64,000 nt of DNA from Bacteroidota bacterium (GTDB lineage: Bacteria; Bacteroidota; Bacteroidia; Chitinophagales; Saprospiraceae): the NCBI GenBank assembly GCA_018222965.1, contig JAAEZH010000009.1, positions 83,646 to 147,645 on the forward strand, given 5' to 3'. Within the stretch, counting starts at the first letter, position 1; each line of letters begins with the position of its first letter. Below the pieces are notes generated by a model. That model saw only the letters and a list, made by a program, of their open reading frames with translations, ran no database searches and was not told where the DNA came from. The position numbers and the translations under genes are program-made. Below are positions 17,256 to 27,174 of the stretch, piece after piece.

Positions 17256-19628
17256 ATGAAAAACTTCCTTACACTATTTGTCCTGGCACTACTTTTCCCG
17301 CTTTCGGCGAAAGCCCAAAACTATCGCGACATGAATAACAACGGTCAGCAAGAGCCCTATGAAAATCCGGTACTTCCGATTGAGCAACGGGTAGATGATT
17401 TGTTGAAGCGGATGACTGTAGAAGAAAAGATCATGCTGACCATTGGCGTCGGAATGGAGATCCCCGGGGTATCTCAAACGCTGCGCCCTCAAAAAGTGGA
17501 AGGAGCAGCCGGACTCACCTTTGATGTGCCGCGGCTCGGCATCCCATCTATCGTTTTGGCGGATGGCCCTGCCGGTCTGCGTATTGCTCCCACCCGGGAA
17601 GAGACCCCAGATCAAACCTACTACTGTACGGCTTTTCCCGTAGCGACTGTTATGGCATCTACCTGGGATACCGACCTCATGGAGTCTGTAGGGGCAGCGA
17701 TGGGAAGCGAAGTACTCGACTATGGAGTCGATGTTTTGCTTGCTCCGGGAATGAATATCCACCGAAACCCGCTTGCCGGACGAAACTTTGAATACTTCTC
17801 GGAAGATCCTTTATTAGCCGGACTTGCCTGTGCATCTATCGTAAACGGAGTCGAGTCAAAGGGAGTAGGAACTTCTATCAAACACTTTGTAACCAATAAT
17901 CAGGAAACCAATCGTACTGCCGTTGATGCCATTGTCAGCGAGCGGGCCATGCGTGAAATCTATCTCCGGGCATTTGAAATCGCGGTAAAGGAAGGCAAGC
18001 CCTGGACCATCATGAGTTCCTACAATCAGGTAAACGGACTTTACACCTGTGAAAACCCGGAGTTGCTTACCGATATTCTCCGCAAGGAATGGCGTTTTGA
18101 CGGATTGGTAATGACAGATTGGACTGCAGGTGATGAACCGGCTGTTTCCTTGAAAGCAGGGAATGACCTGATCATGCCCGGGGGACAGAAAAAACTCGAC
18201 ATGATTAAAGCCGCTGTTGAAGCAGGCCGACTCACTGAAGAAGATCTCGACATTAATGCCCGCCGCATCCTGCGCATAGTGATGCGTTCTCCGGCATTCA
18301 ATGAATATCCTTTCAGCAACGAGCCGGATCTTGAAGGCAATGCTGTAATTGCCCGACAGGCAGCAGCCGAAGGCATTATCCTGCTTAAAAATGAAGATGT
18401 CCTTCCCTTGAGTGGTGCACTCAATATTGCTGCATTTGGCAATGGTACCTACCAATTCATTGCAGGCGGAACCGGCAGTGGTGATGTAAACGAAGCTTAT
18501 ACCATTTCGCTTGATCAGGGGCTGGAGGCAGCCGGTTATCCGGTTGACACTGAATTGAAAGCGGTTTATCAGAAATACATTAAAGAAGAAACAGCAAAGC
18601 AACCAAAACCGGAAAAGTGGTTTTTGCCAACACCTCCCATTCAGGAGATACCGCTTTCTGCCGATATGGCAACCCGTAAAGCTCAGGAAAGTGATATTGC
18701 TTTAATCACAATCGGCAGAAACTCCGGAGAGTTTGTCGATCGCAAAGTAGAAGATGACTTCTTGCTTACTAAGGCGGAATTGGCCATGATTGAAATCGTT
18801 TCAGAAGCGTTTCACGAAGCTGGTAAAAAGGTCGTAGTCTTACTCAACATTGGCAATGTAATTGAAACTGCCAGCTGGCGGGACATGGCAGATGCCATCA
18901 TACTTCCCTGGCAGGGTGGGCAGGAAGCAGGAAACGCTCTGACAGATGTGTTGCTCGGAAAAGTAAACCCATCCGGCAAACTACCAACTACTTTCCCACT
19001 TAGCTATGATGACATTCCCTCCTCCAGAAACTTTCCCGGAGATATCGTCGAAGGAGGCCAAATCCGGATGGAAGGCACGCTGTTTGAAGGCAAAGAATCG
19101 TATGTCAAGCACGAAGAAGGCATTTATGTGGGTTACCGCTATTTCCAAACCTTTGGCAAAGAAGTTGCCTATCCGTTTGGATTTGGTTTGTCTTACACCA
19201 GTTTTGAGTATGACCAGCTTTCGCTGAATGCCGATGTTTTTGAAAACAGCATTACAGCTTCTGTGACAATTACCAATACCGGCGATACAGCCGGCAAAGA
19301 GGTGGTTCAACTATACCTTTCTGCTCCCGCCGAAAGCATGGAAAAACCAGATCGTGAACTCAAAGGTTTTGCCAAAACCAGGCTACTCCAGCCGGGAGAA
19401 TCCCAGACCTTAAGCTTTACACTTGATCCCAAATCACTGGCATCATTCGACGAAAGTCGGACCGCCTGGATCGCTGAAGCCGGAAACTACGATGTGCTAA
19501 TCGGTGCTTCTTCTGAAGACATCAAAGTAGAAGGCGGTTTTAGGGTAATGGACGAACTGGTTGTAGAGAAAACGTTTAAGGCCATTCAACCTGTTCAGGA
19601 AATAGACGAATTGAGCCGGAATAAATAG
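17256..19628 (+). CDS. Glycoside hydrolase family 3 beta-glycosidase
   Basis: A 790-residue secreted enzyme; the ATG at 17256 is preferred over an in-frame TTG nine bases upstream. Signal peptide ends PLSAKAQN. The GH3 N-terminal barrel includes [23 protein letters not shown] and the nucleophile aspartate in [10 protein letters not shown]. The GH3 C-terminal domain begins near [16 protein letters not shown] and shows [17 protein letters not shown] fibronectin-III-like domain ends the protein ([20 protein letters not shown]). It likely removes beta-linked glucose or related sugars from oligosaccharides in the periplasm. It is divergent from the Nudix regulator. The signal-peptide end coincides with a dispersed-repeat copy. 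Confidence 0.93.
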   Translation: MKNFLTLFVLALLFPLSAKAQNYRDMNNNGQQEPYENPVLPIEQRVDDLLKRMTVEEKIMLTIGVGMEIPGVSQTLRPQKVEGAAGLTFDVPRLGIPSIVLADGPAGLRIAPTREETPDQTYYCTAFPVATVMASTWDTDLMESVGAAMGSEVLDYGVDVLLAPGMNIHRNPLAGRNFEYFSEDPLLAGLACASIVNGVESKGVGTSIKHFVTNNQETNRTAVDAIVSERAMREIYLRAFEIAVKEGKPWTIMSSYNQVNGLYTCENPELLTDILRKEWRFDGLVMTDWTAGDEPAVSLKAGNDLIMPGGQKKLDMIKAAVEAGRLTEEDLDINARRILRIVMRSPAFNEYPFSNEPDLEGNAVIARQAAAEGIILLKNEDVLPLSGALNIAAFGNGTYQFIAGGTGSGDVNEAYTISLDQGLEAAGYPVDTELKAVYQKYIKEETAKQPKPEKWFLPTPPIQEIPLSADMATRKAQESDIALITIGRNSGEFVDRKVEDDFLLTKAELAMIEIVSEAFHEAGKKVVVLLNIGNVIETASWRDMADAIILPWQGGQEAGNALTDVLLGKVNPSGKLPTTFPLSYDDIPSSRNFPGDIVEGGQIRMEGTLFEGKESYVKHEEGIYVGYRYFQTFGKEVAYPFGFGLSYTSFEYDQLSLNADVFENSITASVTITNTGDTAGKEVVQLYLSAPAESMEKPDRELKGFAKTRLLQPGESQTLSFTLDPKSLASFDESRTAWIAEAGNYDVLIGASSEDIKVEGGFRVMDELVVEKTFKAIQPVQEIDELSRNK

Positions 19629-19633
19629 ATATC

Positions 19634-19671
19634 ACTCGACATGACATGTCGGGTGACATGTCATGTCGAGT
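19634..19671. repeat. Perfect 17-bp palindrome, ACTCGACATGACATGTC family
   Basis: Arms ACTCGACATGACATGTC (19634-19650) and GACATGTCATGTCGAGT (19655-19671) are perfect reverse complements around the loop GGGT. It sits in the 46-base gap between the convergent GH3 and GNAT genes and could act as a factor-independent stop for both, although no T run follows. Related copies occur near 34271 and 34439. Confidence 0.95.
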
Positions 19672-19674
19672 AAC

Positions 19675-20205
19675 TTAACCCACAAACGCAGCCGGATACT
19701 CTACCATCCCCGCTACTTCATCCAGGGCCCCATGCTTCAATTCAATTAGCATGCAATTTTCCAAAGGTGCTTCGAAAGGCAAGTTGACGCCAAACTTGTG
19801 AGCTGGCTCATACCCAAAGCGTGGATAATAACCTTCATGGCCCAGAAGAACAATGGCTTCATATCCCAGCTTTTTCGCTCGTTGGTGGGACTCTTCGATG
19901 AGGGCTCCGCCGATGCCTTTGCTCTGTAAAGCAGGTTTGACACTTACCGGGGCTAAGGCCAATGCTTTATTGTATGTGTTTTTTTCATCCTTAATCAGGA
20001 TCGGAGTGAGCAGAATATGCCCCACAATATCGCCCTGTATGTCGGCAACAATAGAGAGTTCGGTAATGAAAGCAGGTGCTTTTCGCAAGCGATTGACCAG
20101 CTTATGCTCTTGCTGATCGCTGTATTCTGTCTCCTGGAATGCGGCTTCGACCAGGGCCTCGACTGTAGAGTAATCGGCTGGAGTTTCTGTTCTAATTTGG
20201 AGCAT
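19675..20205 (-). CDS. GNAT acetyltransferase (YhbS-like)
   Basis: A 176-residue single-domain GNAT. The acetyl-CoA loop is ALQSKGIGGALIEES (about residues 95-110), preceded by the LALAPVSVKP strand. LLGHEGYYPRFGYEPA in the C-terminal half is typical of YhbS-like members. Its ATG overlaps the TAA stop of the DUF4287 gene by one base (TAATG), so the two are translationally coupled. Substrate unknown. It ends against the 17-bp palindrome. Confidence 0.85.
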   Translation of the reverse strand: MLQIRTETPADYSTVEALVEAAFQETEYSDQQEHKLVNRLRKAPAFITELSIVADIQGDIVGHILLTPILIKDEKNTYNKALALAPVSVKPALQSKGIGGALIEESHQRAKKLGYEAIVLLGHEGYYPRFGYEPAHKFGVNLPFEAPLENCMLIELKHGALDEVAGMVEYPAAFVG

Positions 20206-20735
20206 TAATCCGCCATTTCATAAGCTTCCTTCAGCCAACCTATCAGTTGGTCATCGACCTGATCAACACTTGTAAGTTGTACCCGATGGGTGCACATTGT
20301 TCCAAAGGGCCCCGAATCTCCCAATCGATCGGTAGTGGGTTTGCCTTTGAGCTTCAGCCCCAAATCAACACGGGTTTTGGTTGCTGGTTTGATGAGTGCA
20401 AACTGCTTTTTGCGGATCATGCTCACTGCTGCCTTTTTGGGGGTTCTGGTTACATCCTCTCCAAAAGTTTCAATCTCTTTAACCAGCTTTTCATAGATCG
20501 GAAGGAGGCTTTCTTTGCCCTTATATTGGTTTTCCAAGAGGGTGTTATTGTCAATAGATCCAGCATCAGAGGCACGTGCTTTGAGAGATACGAAATTGGC
20601 AAACCCATGCGTAAATCCATGTTCGGATTTGAGAAACTTGAGAATTTCTCCGTGTTTCTGCAGCCTGGAATCTTTTACCACCTTTATCCAGTGGTCCAAT
20701 GATTTGCCCGTTTTTTCGAGTAGTCCTTTTTCCAT
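20205..20735 (-). CDS. DUF4287 / DUF5655 domain protein
   Basis: A 176-residue cytoplasmic protein from the ATG at 20735; an in-frame TTG five codons earlier is less likely. The N-terminal ~70 residues match DUF4287 (EKTGKSLDHWIKVV ... LKSEHGFTHGFANFV). The C-terminal part resembles DUF5655, a domain related to transport or nuclease-associated folds (YEKLVKEIETFGEDV, KKQFALIKPATKTRVDLGL). Molecular function is unknown. It forms a coupled pair with the downstream GNAT gene. Confidence 0.8.
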   Translation of the reverse strand: MEKGLLEKTGKSLDHWIKVVKDSRLQKHGEILKFLKSEHGFTHGFANFVSLKARASDAGSIDNNTLLENQYKGKESLLPIYEKLVKEIETFGEDVTRTPKKAAVSMIRKKQFALIKPATKTRVDLGLKLKGKPTTDRLGDSGPFGTMCTHRVQLTSVDQVDDQLIGWLKEAYEMAD

Positions 20736-20779
20736 GCTTTTTTCTTTCAAATGATAAGTGATCCAGCCAAAGGTTGCAG

Positions 20780-21484
20780 TTAATCCAGATCCTTTTTAAG
20801 TTCGGTGAGTTCTTTTTCGGTCAGGTCGCGCCATTTGCCTGGCTTCAGGTCGCCGAGGTGGATATTCATTATACGAATCCTTTTCAGGCTGACCACCTTA
20901 TAGTCCAGGAAAGCACACATCCTTCGGATTTGGCGGTTTAGGCCTTGTGTAAGGATGATCCGGAAAACCGTTTTATTGATCCGTTCTACTTTGCATTTTT
21001 TAGTCACCGTTCCCAGGATGGGAACGCCGGCAGCCATTTTATCCAGGAAACGCGTCGTGATGGCTTTATTTACTTTGACGATATATTCTTTGTCGTGCTC
21101 ATTTTCAACCCGAAGAATCTTATTGACGATATCGCCGTCATTGGTAAGCAAGATCAATCCGGTAGAAGCTTTATCCAGGCGGCCGATCGGGAATATCCGT
21201 TTGGGATGATTCACAAAATCAATGATATTATCCCGGTCCTTCTTGTCTGTCGTTGAAGTAATGCCGGGTGGTTTGTGGAGTGCGATATAGACATTTTTGG
21301 GTTTGCTTTTCAGCGAATTTCCGTCTATCTGTACTTCATCACCTTCAGAAACCCGGTTCCCTTTTCGGGCAATTTCTCCATTGATGGTTACACGTCCGGC
21401 ATCTATCCATTTGTCTGCCTCCCTTCGGGAACAGATCCCCGTGGAACTGATATACTTATTCAGGCTGACAGAATCATCATTCAT
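20780..21484 (-). CDS. rluF: 23S rRNA pseudouridine synthase (RluF-like)
   Basis: A 234-residue RsuA/RluB/E/F-type synthase that isomerises uridine in 23S rRNA. It has an N-terminal S4 RNA-binding domain (SLNKYISSTGICSRREADKW) and a catalytic domain with FPIGRLDKASTGLILLTNDG, where the aspartate of GRLDK is catalytic. The C-terminal GLNRQIRRMCAFLDYKVVSL motif is typical of RluF. Placed between two unrelated genes on the same strand with short gaps. Confidence 0.88.
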   Translation of the reverse strand: MNDDSVSLNKYISSTGICSRREADKWIDAGRVTINGEIARKGNRVSEGDEVQIDGNSLKSKPKNVYIALHKPPGITSTTDKKDRDNIIDFVNHPKRIFPIGRLDKASTGLILLTNDGDIVNKILRVENEHDKEYIVKVNKAITTRFLDKMAAGVPILGTVTKKCKVERINKTVFRIILTQGLNRQIRRMCAFLDYKVVSLKRIRIMNIHLGDLKPGKWRDLTEKELTELKKDLD

Positions 21485-21524
21485 ATCGCCAAGTTATTGA
21501 TTTCTGACAAATGGGAAAAAAGGA

Positions 21525-22409
21525 TCAGGATATCTTAACGGAAGTCATACTGAGTGAACCGGCAAGCAGCTTGTCGTTAAACAAGCTCAACTCTTCTCCT
21601 TTCTGTTGCAATCCCAGGCTGTATATCAGGGGAAGATAATGGTCTGGCGTAGGTACAGCCAGCTGAATCGCTTTACCCAAATCCTTATACTTTAGCAAAG
21701 GCTGATAATTACCATCCAACAGGTGTTTATTGAATGTAGTATGCGCCTCCACCGCCCAGTCATATCCGTAATCGACTTTATTGAAATTAGCAAAATCAAC
21801 CATTCGGAGATTGTGGATGATATTACCGCTGCCAATGATCAGCACGCCTTTATCTCGCAGGCTGTTGAGCTGTTTAGCTAATTCAAAGTGCCAGGATGCC
21901 GGTTTGGTATAATCAATACTCAGCTGAATCACTGGCACATCTGCATCCGGATACAAGTGTTTGATAACGGACCAGGCTCCATGGTCCAACCCCCATTTTT
22001 CATCCAGTTCCACCAATACAGGATCGAGTAAAGCTTTGGTTTCATCTGCCAGATCCGGGCTTCCCGGGGCGGGGTACTGTACATTAAACAACTCCTGTGG
22101 GAATCCGCCAAAATCGTGAATGGTGCGGGGCATTTCCATGGCTGTAACCTTGGTACCTCGTGTAAACCAATGTGCAGAAACGCACAAAATGGCATTCGGA
22201 CGCGGGAGTGTTTTCGCTACATCCCGAAACCCTTTTACAAACTGATTCTCTTCAATGGCATTCATCGGGCTTCCGTGTCCCAAAAACAAAACGGGCATCC
22301 GATCAGCATTCGGCAAGTTATCTGAAAACCGTTTTAAACTACTTAATGAACTCATACCTGCTCCCAGGGCACCAAGGCCCAATAATTTTATGAATGTATT
22401 TCTTTTCAT
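21525..22409 (-). CDS. Class III extradiol dioxygenase, DODA/YgiD family
   Basis: A 294-residue protein with an N-terminal hydrophobic leader (KLLGLGALGAGMSSL) that may be a signal or Tat-like anchor; only KR, not RR, precedes it. The core contains the metal and active-site histidines in LFLGHGSPMNAI, CVSAHWFTRG, LDHGAWSVIKH and the LIIGSGNIIHNLR stretch. The family opens catechol-type rings such as DOPA, using zinc or iron. The physiological substrate is unknown. It precedes rluF on the same strand by 40 bases. Confidence 0.85.
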   Translation of the reverse strand: MKRNTFIKLLGLGALGAGMSSLSSLKRFSDNLPNADRMPVLFLGHGSPMNAIEENQFVKGFRDVAKTLPRPNAILCVSAHWFTRGTKVTAMEMPRTIHDFGGFPQELFNVQYPAPGSPDLADETKALLDPVLVELDEKWGLDHGAWSVIKHLYPDADVPVIQLSIDYTKPASWHFELAKQLNSLRDKGVLIIGSGNIIHNLRMVDFANFNKVDYGYDWAVEAHTTFNKHLLDGNYQPLLKYKDLGKAIQLAVPTPDHYLPLIYSLGLQQKGEELSLFNDKLLAGSLSMTSVKIS

Positions 22410-22648
22410 ATCACTGTGAGTAAACGCTATAAAGATCGCAAAAGATTACTTCAGCTTTAAAACTAATGTATACACATCAAATATAATCTGTTTTGGGGAT
22501 TTTCCACAAACCAGGCGGAAAACACCTCAACCTGACAGGTTGAAACCAAACGTTTAGCCAATTAGAAACGGTTTTGCCACCATAGCCCGGATAGGCATTC
22601 GCCGAAAGGCAGCAAAAAGAAGAAGGGAATTGAAAAGAGAAAAAGAAA

Positions 22649-22672
22649 CCCGGACAAGGAGTCTTGTCCGGG
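22649..22672 (-). terminator. Terminator of the arg operon
   Basis: Perfect 10-bp stem CCCGGACAAG / CTTGTCCGGG with a GAGT loop, followed on the minus strand by a T-rich tract (TTTCTTTTTCTCTTTT). It lies eight bases after the argJ stop. Confidence 0.88.
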
Positions 22673-22679
22673 GCGTATC

Positions 22680-23891
22680 TTAGGTTGTGTAAACAGAGTT
22701 AAACATCACATAATCGGTCGTCAGGTCGGAGCCCCACCCCTTGGCAGAAGCTTTTCCTTCACAAAGGTCCAGTTTTACGTTCAGGTGTGATTCGCGTAGA
22801 AGGCGCTTCATATAATTGCGGTCATACTCCAGCGGTTTTCCTTTGCCCAACACCTGGATCAGCTCGGCATCACTGCCCAAATAGAGATCCACTTTTGTGT
22901 AATCAAAAGGAATTCCGGCATTACCGGCTGCACAAATTATTCGGCCCCAATTCGGGTCTCGACCAAACATAGCGGCTTTCACCAGCGAAGAATCGGAAAT
23001 TTCCCGAATCAGTTGACGAGCGCGCTTTTCCGTTTTTGCGTTAACCGCTTCGTATTCTACAAATTTGGAAGATCCTTCCCCATCCGATACGATCAGTTTG
23101 GCCAGGTGAATCATCATTTCTTCCAGATTCTCTGAAAAATTATCGAAACCGGGATCTTTCTCCGATTTCAGCATATCATTTCCGGCTTTTCCGTTTGCCA
23201 ATACCCCAACCATGTCATTGGTTGAAGTATCCCCATCGACCGTAATCATATTGAATGATTTATCCACGGCCTTTTTGACTGTCTTTTGCAGCAACTTGGG
23301 CTCAATAGCTACATCCGTCACAATAAATCCGAGCATGGTAGCCATATTCGGGTGTATCATACCGGAGCCTTTGGCAATTCCTGCCATGTTAATTTCATAA
23401 CCATCTACCTCAAATTCTACGAAACCTTCTTTTGCAAAAGTATCGGTGGTAAGAATGGCATTGGCAACAAATGAACCGGCATTAGATTTTGAGCTGAGCT
23501 TTTTCACGTTTTCGCGAATCCCTCCCACAATCTCATCGGTCGGAAACTCCTTACCAATCAATCCGGTGGAAGCCACCAAAACCATTTTTTTGTCAATATC
23601 AAGTTCTTCAGCCATCGCTTTTGCCATCGCTTCTGCCCCTTCACGGCCTTGTTCGCCTGTACAGGCATTGGCATTGCCGGCATTGATTACGATGGCTTGT
23701 GCTTTACCATCTTTTATATGCTTCCGCGAAAGCTTGATTGGCTCGGCAACCACCTGATTTTGAGTAAAAACAGCCGCGGCACTTGCAGGCACTTCCGAAT
23801 AGATAATGGCCAGATCTCGGCGCATGGACTTTATTCCGGTATGCGCACCCCAGCATTTGATGCCTTTGACATTGGTAAGGTTCTTTATCAT
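22680..23891 (-). CDS. argJ: Bifunctional ornithine acetyltransferase / N-acetylglutamate synthase
   Basis: A 403-residue ArgJ protein from the ATG at 23891; a GTG at 23927 overlapping the argC stop would add 12 residues. It transfers the acetyl group from N-acetylornithine to glutamate, making the cyclic arginine pathway. The self-cleavage site is the threonine in HPNMATMLGF, and GIAKGSGMIHPN and the C-terminal NSVYTT end are typical. It is the last gene of argB-D-C-J and is followed by a hairpin terminator. Confidence 0.94.
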   Translation of the reverse strand: MIKNLTNVKGIKCWGAHTGIKSMRRDLAIIYSEVPASAAAVFTQNQVVAEPIKLSRKHIKDGKAQAIVINAGNANACTGEQGREGAEAMAKAMAEELDIDKKMVLVASTGLIGKEFPTDEIVGGIRENVKKLSSKSNAGSFVANAILTTDTFAKEGFVEFEVDGYEINMAGIAKGSGMIHPNMATMLGFIVTDVAIEPKLLQKTVKKAVDKSFNMITVDGDTSTNDMVGVLANGKAGNDMLKSEKDPGFDNFSENLEEMMIHLAKLIVSDGEGSSKFVEYEAVNAKTEKRARQLIREISDSSLVKAAMFGRDPNWGRIICAAGNAGIPFDYTKVDLYLGSDAELIQVLGKGKPLEYDRNYMKRLLRESHLNVKLDLCEGKASAKGWGSDLTTDYVMFNSVYTT

Positions 23892-23923
23892 TAGCTTTTC
23901 TTTTGTCTTGTTCTCAAGTTTAT

Positions 23924-24961
23924 TCACGGTTGCATTGGTATTTGGTTAAGGCCGGTGTCTTCTGCCCAGCCAAACATCAGGTTCATATTCTGGACAGCTT
24001 GCCCGGCAGCCCCTTTCACCAGATTGTCGATCACACTGATCACAATAATGGTGTTGGTACGTTCATCGTAAGCCGTATGAATATCACAGTAATTGGTTCC
24101 ACGTACTTGTTTGATCGCGGGCATCCCTTCGCGTAAGCGGATAAAAGAAGCATTGCGGTAAAAGGTCTCGTAAATCTCCTGCAATTCAGCCTCTGTCATC
24201 GGACGCTCCGGCTGCAGATACATGGTTGACAAAATACCGCGGTCTACCGGCAATAAGTGTGGTGTAAACTGGATCAGATTATCTTTCCCGGAAATCCGGT
24301 CGAGGGTATTCTGAATTTCAATACTGTGTCTGTGCTTCTTCAACCCATAAGCTTTGAAATTATCGTTTACGGAAGAGAAGTGATTAACCGGTTTTGATTT
24401 TACGCCCGCTCCGGTTACACCCGATTTAGAATCGATGATAATCGGATTTGAACTAATCAAACCATGAGCGATAAGCGGGGCCAATCCCAAAATGGCACTG
24501 GTTGGATAGCACCCGGGGTTTGCGACCAAAGGAGCCTTCTTGATATCTTCTCTAAATAACTCCGGTATACCATAAACAGCATCCTCAAAACCTTCCCGAA
24601 AAGTATGATCCTTATTATACCAGGCTTCATAGGTTTCCGGACTATCCAGCCTAAAATCGCCTGACAAATCAATGATCTTAAAAGCTTTGTCCTTGAATCG
24701 CTTCACATAGTCCATGGAGACTCCATGGGGCAAAGCGAGAAAAACCAAATCCGGATCAAAACCATCAATGTCTTCAACCGAAATCAGTTTCTGATCTGCA
24801 ATTCCCTGAAAAAAGGGATGCACATCTGAAAATTTTTCGCCTTTGCGACTTTCGGAAGTGATGAAGGATATCTCCACTCCCGTATGATGGGTCAATATGC
24901 GGACCAGTTCTGAACCGGTAAATCCGGTTGCTCCAACTATTCCTATTTTTTTATCAGGCAT
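23924..24961 (-). CDS. argC: N-acetyl-gamma-glutamyl-phosphate reductase
   Basis: A 345-residue NADPH-dependent reductase of the third arginine step. N-terminal Rossmann fold GIVGATGFTGSELVRIL. The catalytic cysteine is in LVANPGCYPTSAILG (about residue 150). The histidine-containing HFSSVNDNFKAYGLKKHRH segment follows. Its start overlaps the argD stop by eight bases and its stop overlaps the in-frame GTG of argJ, so the operon is translationally coupled. Confidence 0.95.
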   Translation of the reverse strand: MPDKKIGIVGATGFTGSELVRILTHHTGVEISFITSESRKGEKFSDVHPFFQGIADQKLISVEDIDGFDPDLVFLALPHGVSMDYVKRFKDKAFKIIDLSGDFRLDSPETYEAWYNKDHTFREGFEDAVYGIPELFREDIKKAPLVANPGCYPTSAILGLAPLIAHGLISSNPIIIDSKSGVTGAGVKSKPVNHFSSVNDNFKAYGLKKHRHSIEIQNTLDRISGKDNLIQFTPHLLPVDRGILSTMYLQPERPMTEAELQEIYETFYRNASFIRLREGMPAIKQVRGTNYCDIHTAYDERTNTIIVISVIDNLVKGAAGQAVQNMNLMFGWAEDTGLNQIPMQP

Positions 24962-26153
24962 GGGCTTCCTCCATAACTTTTAGTGATTCCTTCAGAACGG
25001 TCATTACCTGTTCCAGGTCGCCGTAGGAAATATTAAGTGGTGGTACCAATCGAAGCACATTTCCAGCCGTTGCATTGGCCAAAACGCCTCGATCCAACAT
25101 CTCCATGACCAGTTGTTTGGTTTCAAATTCGAATTCCACACCAATCATGAGTCCTTTGCCCCGCACCTCTTTTACAGCGGGATGATCCATCTCCTTCATT
25201 CTGGAGCGCAGCCATTCTCCTTTCTCCGCAGCTTCCTGCAAAAGATTTTCTTCTTCGATGATCTCAACGACTGCAAGCGATGCTGCACACACAAGTGGAT
25301 TGCCGCCATAGGTCGTACCGTGGTCGCCAAACTCAATAGCTGAGCCGGTTTTTTCATTAGCGAGGAATGCGCCGATGGGAACACCGCCCCCCAGTGCTTT
25401 AGCCAGGGTCATGATATCGGGTTCTACGCCAAAGTGTTCTTTGGCAAACATCTTGCCGGTTCGCCCCATACCACATTGTACCTCATCAAATATGAGCACA
25501 ATGTTTTCCGCATCGCAAAATTCCCGAAGGCCTTTCATAAATGCAGGGTCAGCGACATTGATCCCGCCTTCTCCCTGAATAGGCTCCAGGATAATGGCTG
25601 CTGTCTGCTGATCTGCAGCTGCTTTTACGGCATCCAGGTCATTAAATGGTACTTGCTTGAAACCACTCGGAATGGGGTCAAATCCTTCCTGCATCCGTTT
25701 TTTACCGGTAGCAATAGTTGCCAGCGTTCTTCCGTGGAAGGAGCCTTTACAGGAAATGATTGTTCCGCCTCTTCCGTGTTTGTGTGCATACCGACGGGCG
25801 AGTTTAATCGCTCCCTCCACTGATTCGGCTCCACTATTGGCAAAAAAGATCCGGTCCATACCGGAGACTTCAGTCAGCTTTTTCGAAAGCTCCACCTGTG
25901 GGGTACTCACAAAGAAATTAGAGATGTGGATCAGTTTTGCAGCCTGATTCTGAATAGCCTTTACAAGGCGTGGATGGCAATGTCCGACGCTGTTAACGGC
26001 GATACCTGCAAGCATATCGATGTATTCATTGCCTTCGACATCCCATACACGGGAGCCTAATCCTTTTTCAAGAGCCAGCGGAAACCGCCGGAAAGTTTGA
26101 AGGTAATATTGTTTATCAATCTCGTGCCAGGCATGATTTGTTTTTGGTGACAT
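24954..26153 (-). CDS. argD: Acetylornithine aminotransferase
   Basis: A 399-residue class III PLP aminotransferase. Visible sites are the cofactor-binding ANSGAESVEGAIKLAR, IIFDEVQ-type motif (VLIFDEVQCGMGRTG) and the PLP lysine in MTLAKALGGGVPIGAF. It converts N-acetylglutamate semialdehyde to N-acetylornithine, and may also serve lysine or ornithine metabolism. Spacing to argB is eight bases and it overlaps argC, which supports the ArgD assignment over other class III members. Confidence 0.94.
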   Translation of the reverse strand: MSPKTNHAWHEIDKQYYLQTFRRFPLALEKGLGSRVWDVEGNEYIDMLAGIAVNSVGHCHPRLVKAIQNQAAKLIHISNFFVSTPQVELSKKLTEVSGMDRIFFANSGAESVEGAIKLARRYAHKHGRGGTIISCKGSFHGRTLATIATGKKRMQEGFDPIPSGFKQVPFNDLDAVKAAADQQTAAIILEPIQGEGGINVADPAFMKGLREFCDAENIVLIFDEVQCGMGRTGKMFAKEHFGVEPDIMTLAKALGGGVPIGAFLANEKTGSAIEFGDHGTTYGGNPLVCAASLAVVEIIEEENLLQEAAEKGEWLRSRMKEMDHPAVKEVRGKGLMIGVEFEFETKQLVMEMLDRGVLANATAGNVLRLVPPLNISYGDLEQVMTVLKESLKVMEEAHA

Positions 26154-26161
26154 GTGTTTGT

Positions 26162-26998
26162 TTATGATTCGGTGATCAAAGTACCTATCGGACTGTCTTC
26201 GATCATAGATAATATTTGATTGGGTTGGGTGCCATTGATGATACGGGCAGAACGGGCACCATTTTGGATGGCAATTTCACAGGAAGCTGTTTTGGGGATC
26301 ATTCCGCCCTGGATGATCTCCTGCTGCAACAATGCTTCCATTCGGTCGGTATTCATTTGCCGGATGAGAGATGAGGGGTCGTGACGATCTTTCAAAAGAC
26401 CATCTACATCAGTTAGTACTACATATTGACTGGCCTTTAGTGCTCCAGCCATATGGCCGGCAAACATGTCGGCATTAATGTTGTACCCATTGCCTTCGGC
26501 ATCAGCCGCTACACAGGCAATTACCGGAATATAATCTTTATCTAAAAGGAGATTTATTAGAGCAGTGTCTACCCTGTCTACATCGCCGACCTGTCCGAGG
26601 TCGACTTCTTCCCGGGTACCGTTTACGGTGCGCTGGTGTTTGCGTTTTTTGGCAACAACACTCATTCCGTCTTTGCCGGAGAGACCAACCGCTTTATATC
26701 CCAGGGAATTGATCAGGCTTACGAGGCTGCCGTTGACTTTACCTTTGAGAGCCATCTCCACATGCTCGAAAGCTTCGGGGGGTGTTTTTCGGTGACCGTC
26801 GATAAATTCTGATTCAATGCGTGCCGTTTCGAGGGCTTCCTTGATAAAAGGGCCGCCTCCGTGTACGATCACCACCTGATATCCGCGGTCTTTTAATGAG
26901 CAAATATTTTGTAATACACTCCTTTTGAGTTGCTCATCCACCATGGCGTTGCCGCCATATTTAAACAAGATAAGCTCTTGTTGCTTGTTTGATTCCAT
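26162..26998 (-). CDS. argB: Acetylglutamate kinase
   Basis: A 278-residue amino-acid kinase. KYGGNAMVDEQLK near the N-terminus and VIVHGGGPFIKEAL are the phosphate-binding glycine loops. The NINADMFAGHMAGALKASQYVVLTD segment and the lysine in MIPKTASCEIAI complete the active site. It makes N-acetylglutamyl phosphate. It is the first gene of the operon; the 175-base upstream region holds no other gene, and no clear ARG-box could be identified by eye. Confidence 0.94.
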   Translation of the reverse strand: MESNKQQELILFKYGGNAMVDEQLKRSVLQNICSLKDRGYQVVIVHGGGPFIKEALETARIESEFIDGHRKTPPEAFEHVEMALKGKVNGSLVSLINSLGYKAVGLSGKDGMSVVAKKRKHQRTVNGTREEVDLGQVGDVDRVDTALINLLLDKDYIPVIACVAADAEGNGYNINADMFAGHMAGALKASQYVVLTDVDGLLKDRHDPSSLIRQMNTDRMEALLQQEIIQGGMIPKTASCEIAIQNGARSARIINGTQPNQILSMIEDSPIGTLITES

Positions 26999-27174
26999 TC
27001 GCTATCTCTTAACTACCTACAGGCTCCTAACCAATAAGCGCTGGAAAATTGATTTTCGTAAATAGACATTAATTAGGCTCGGCTCTTTAGCTCAGAACCT
27101 ACTTAAATAAAGCGGCAGACGGTAAATTGTTGAGTAGGATAGCGATTAATTCAAAAAAACCGGATTAAATATAA

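Noticed and set aside
19634..19671. CRISPR-like repeat
   Set aside because: Only isolated palindromes with different flanks; no regular spacing or spacers anywhere in the window.
27000..27174. tRNA or small RNA before argB
   Set aside because: No cloverleaf or stable conserved fold could be built by eye, and no tRNA was seen in any gap of the window.
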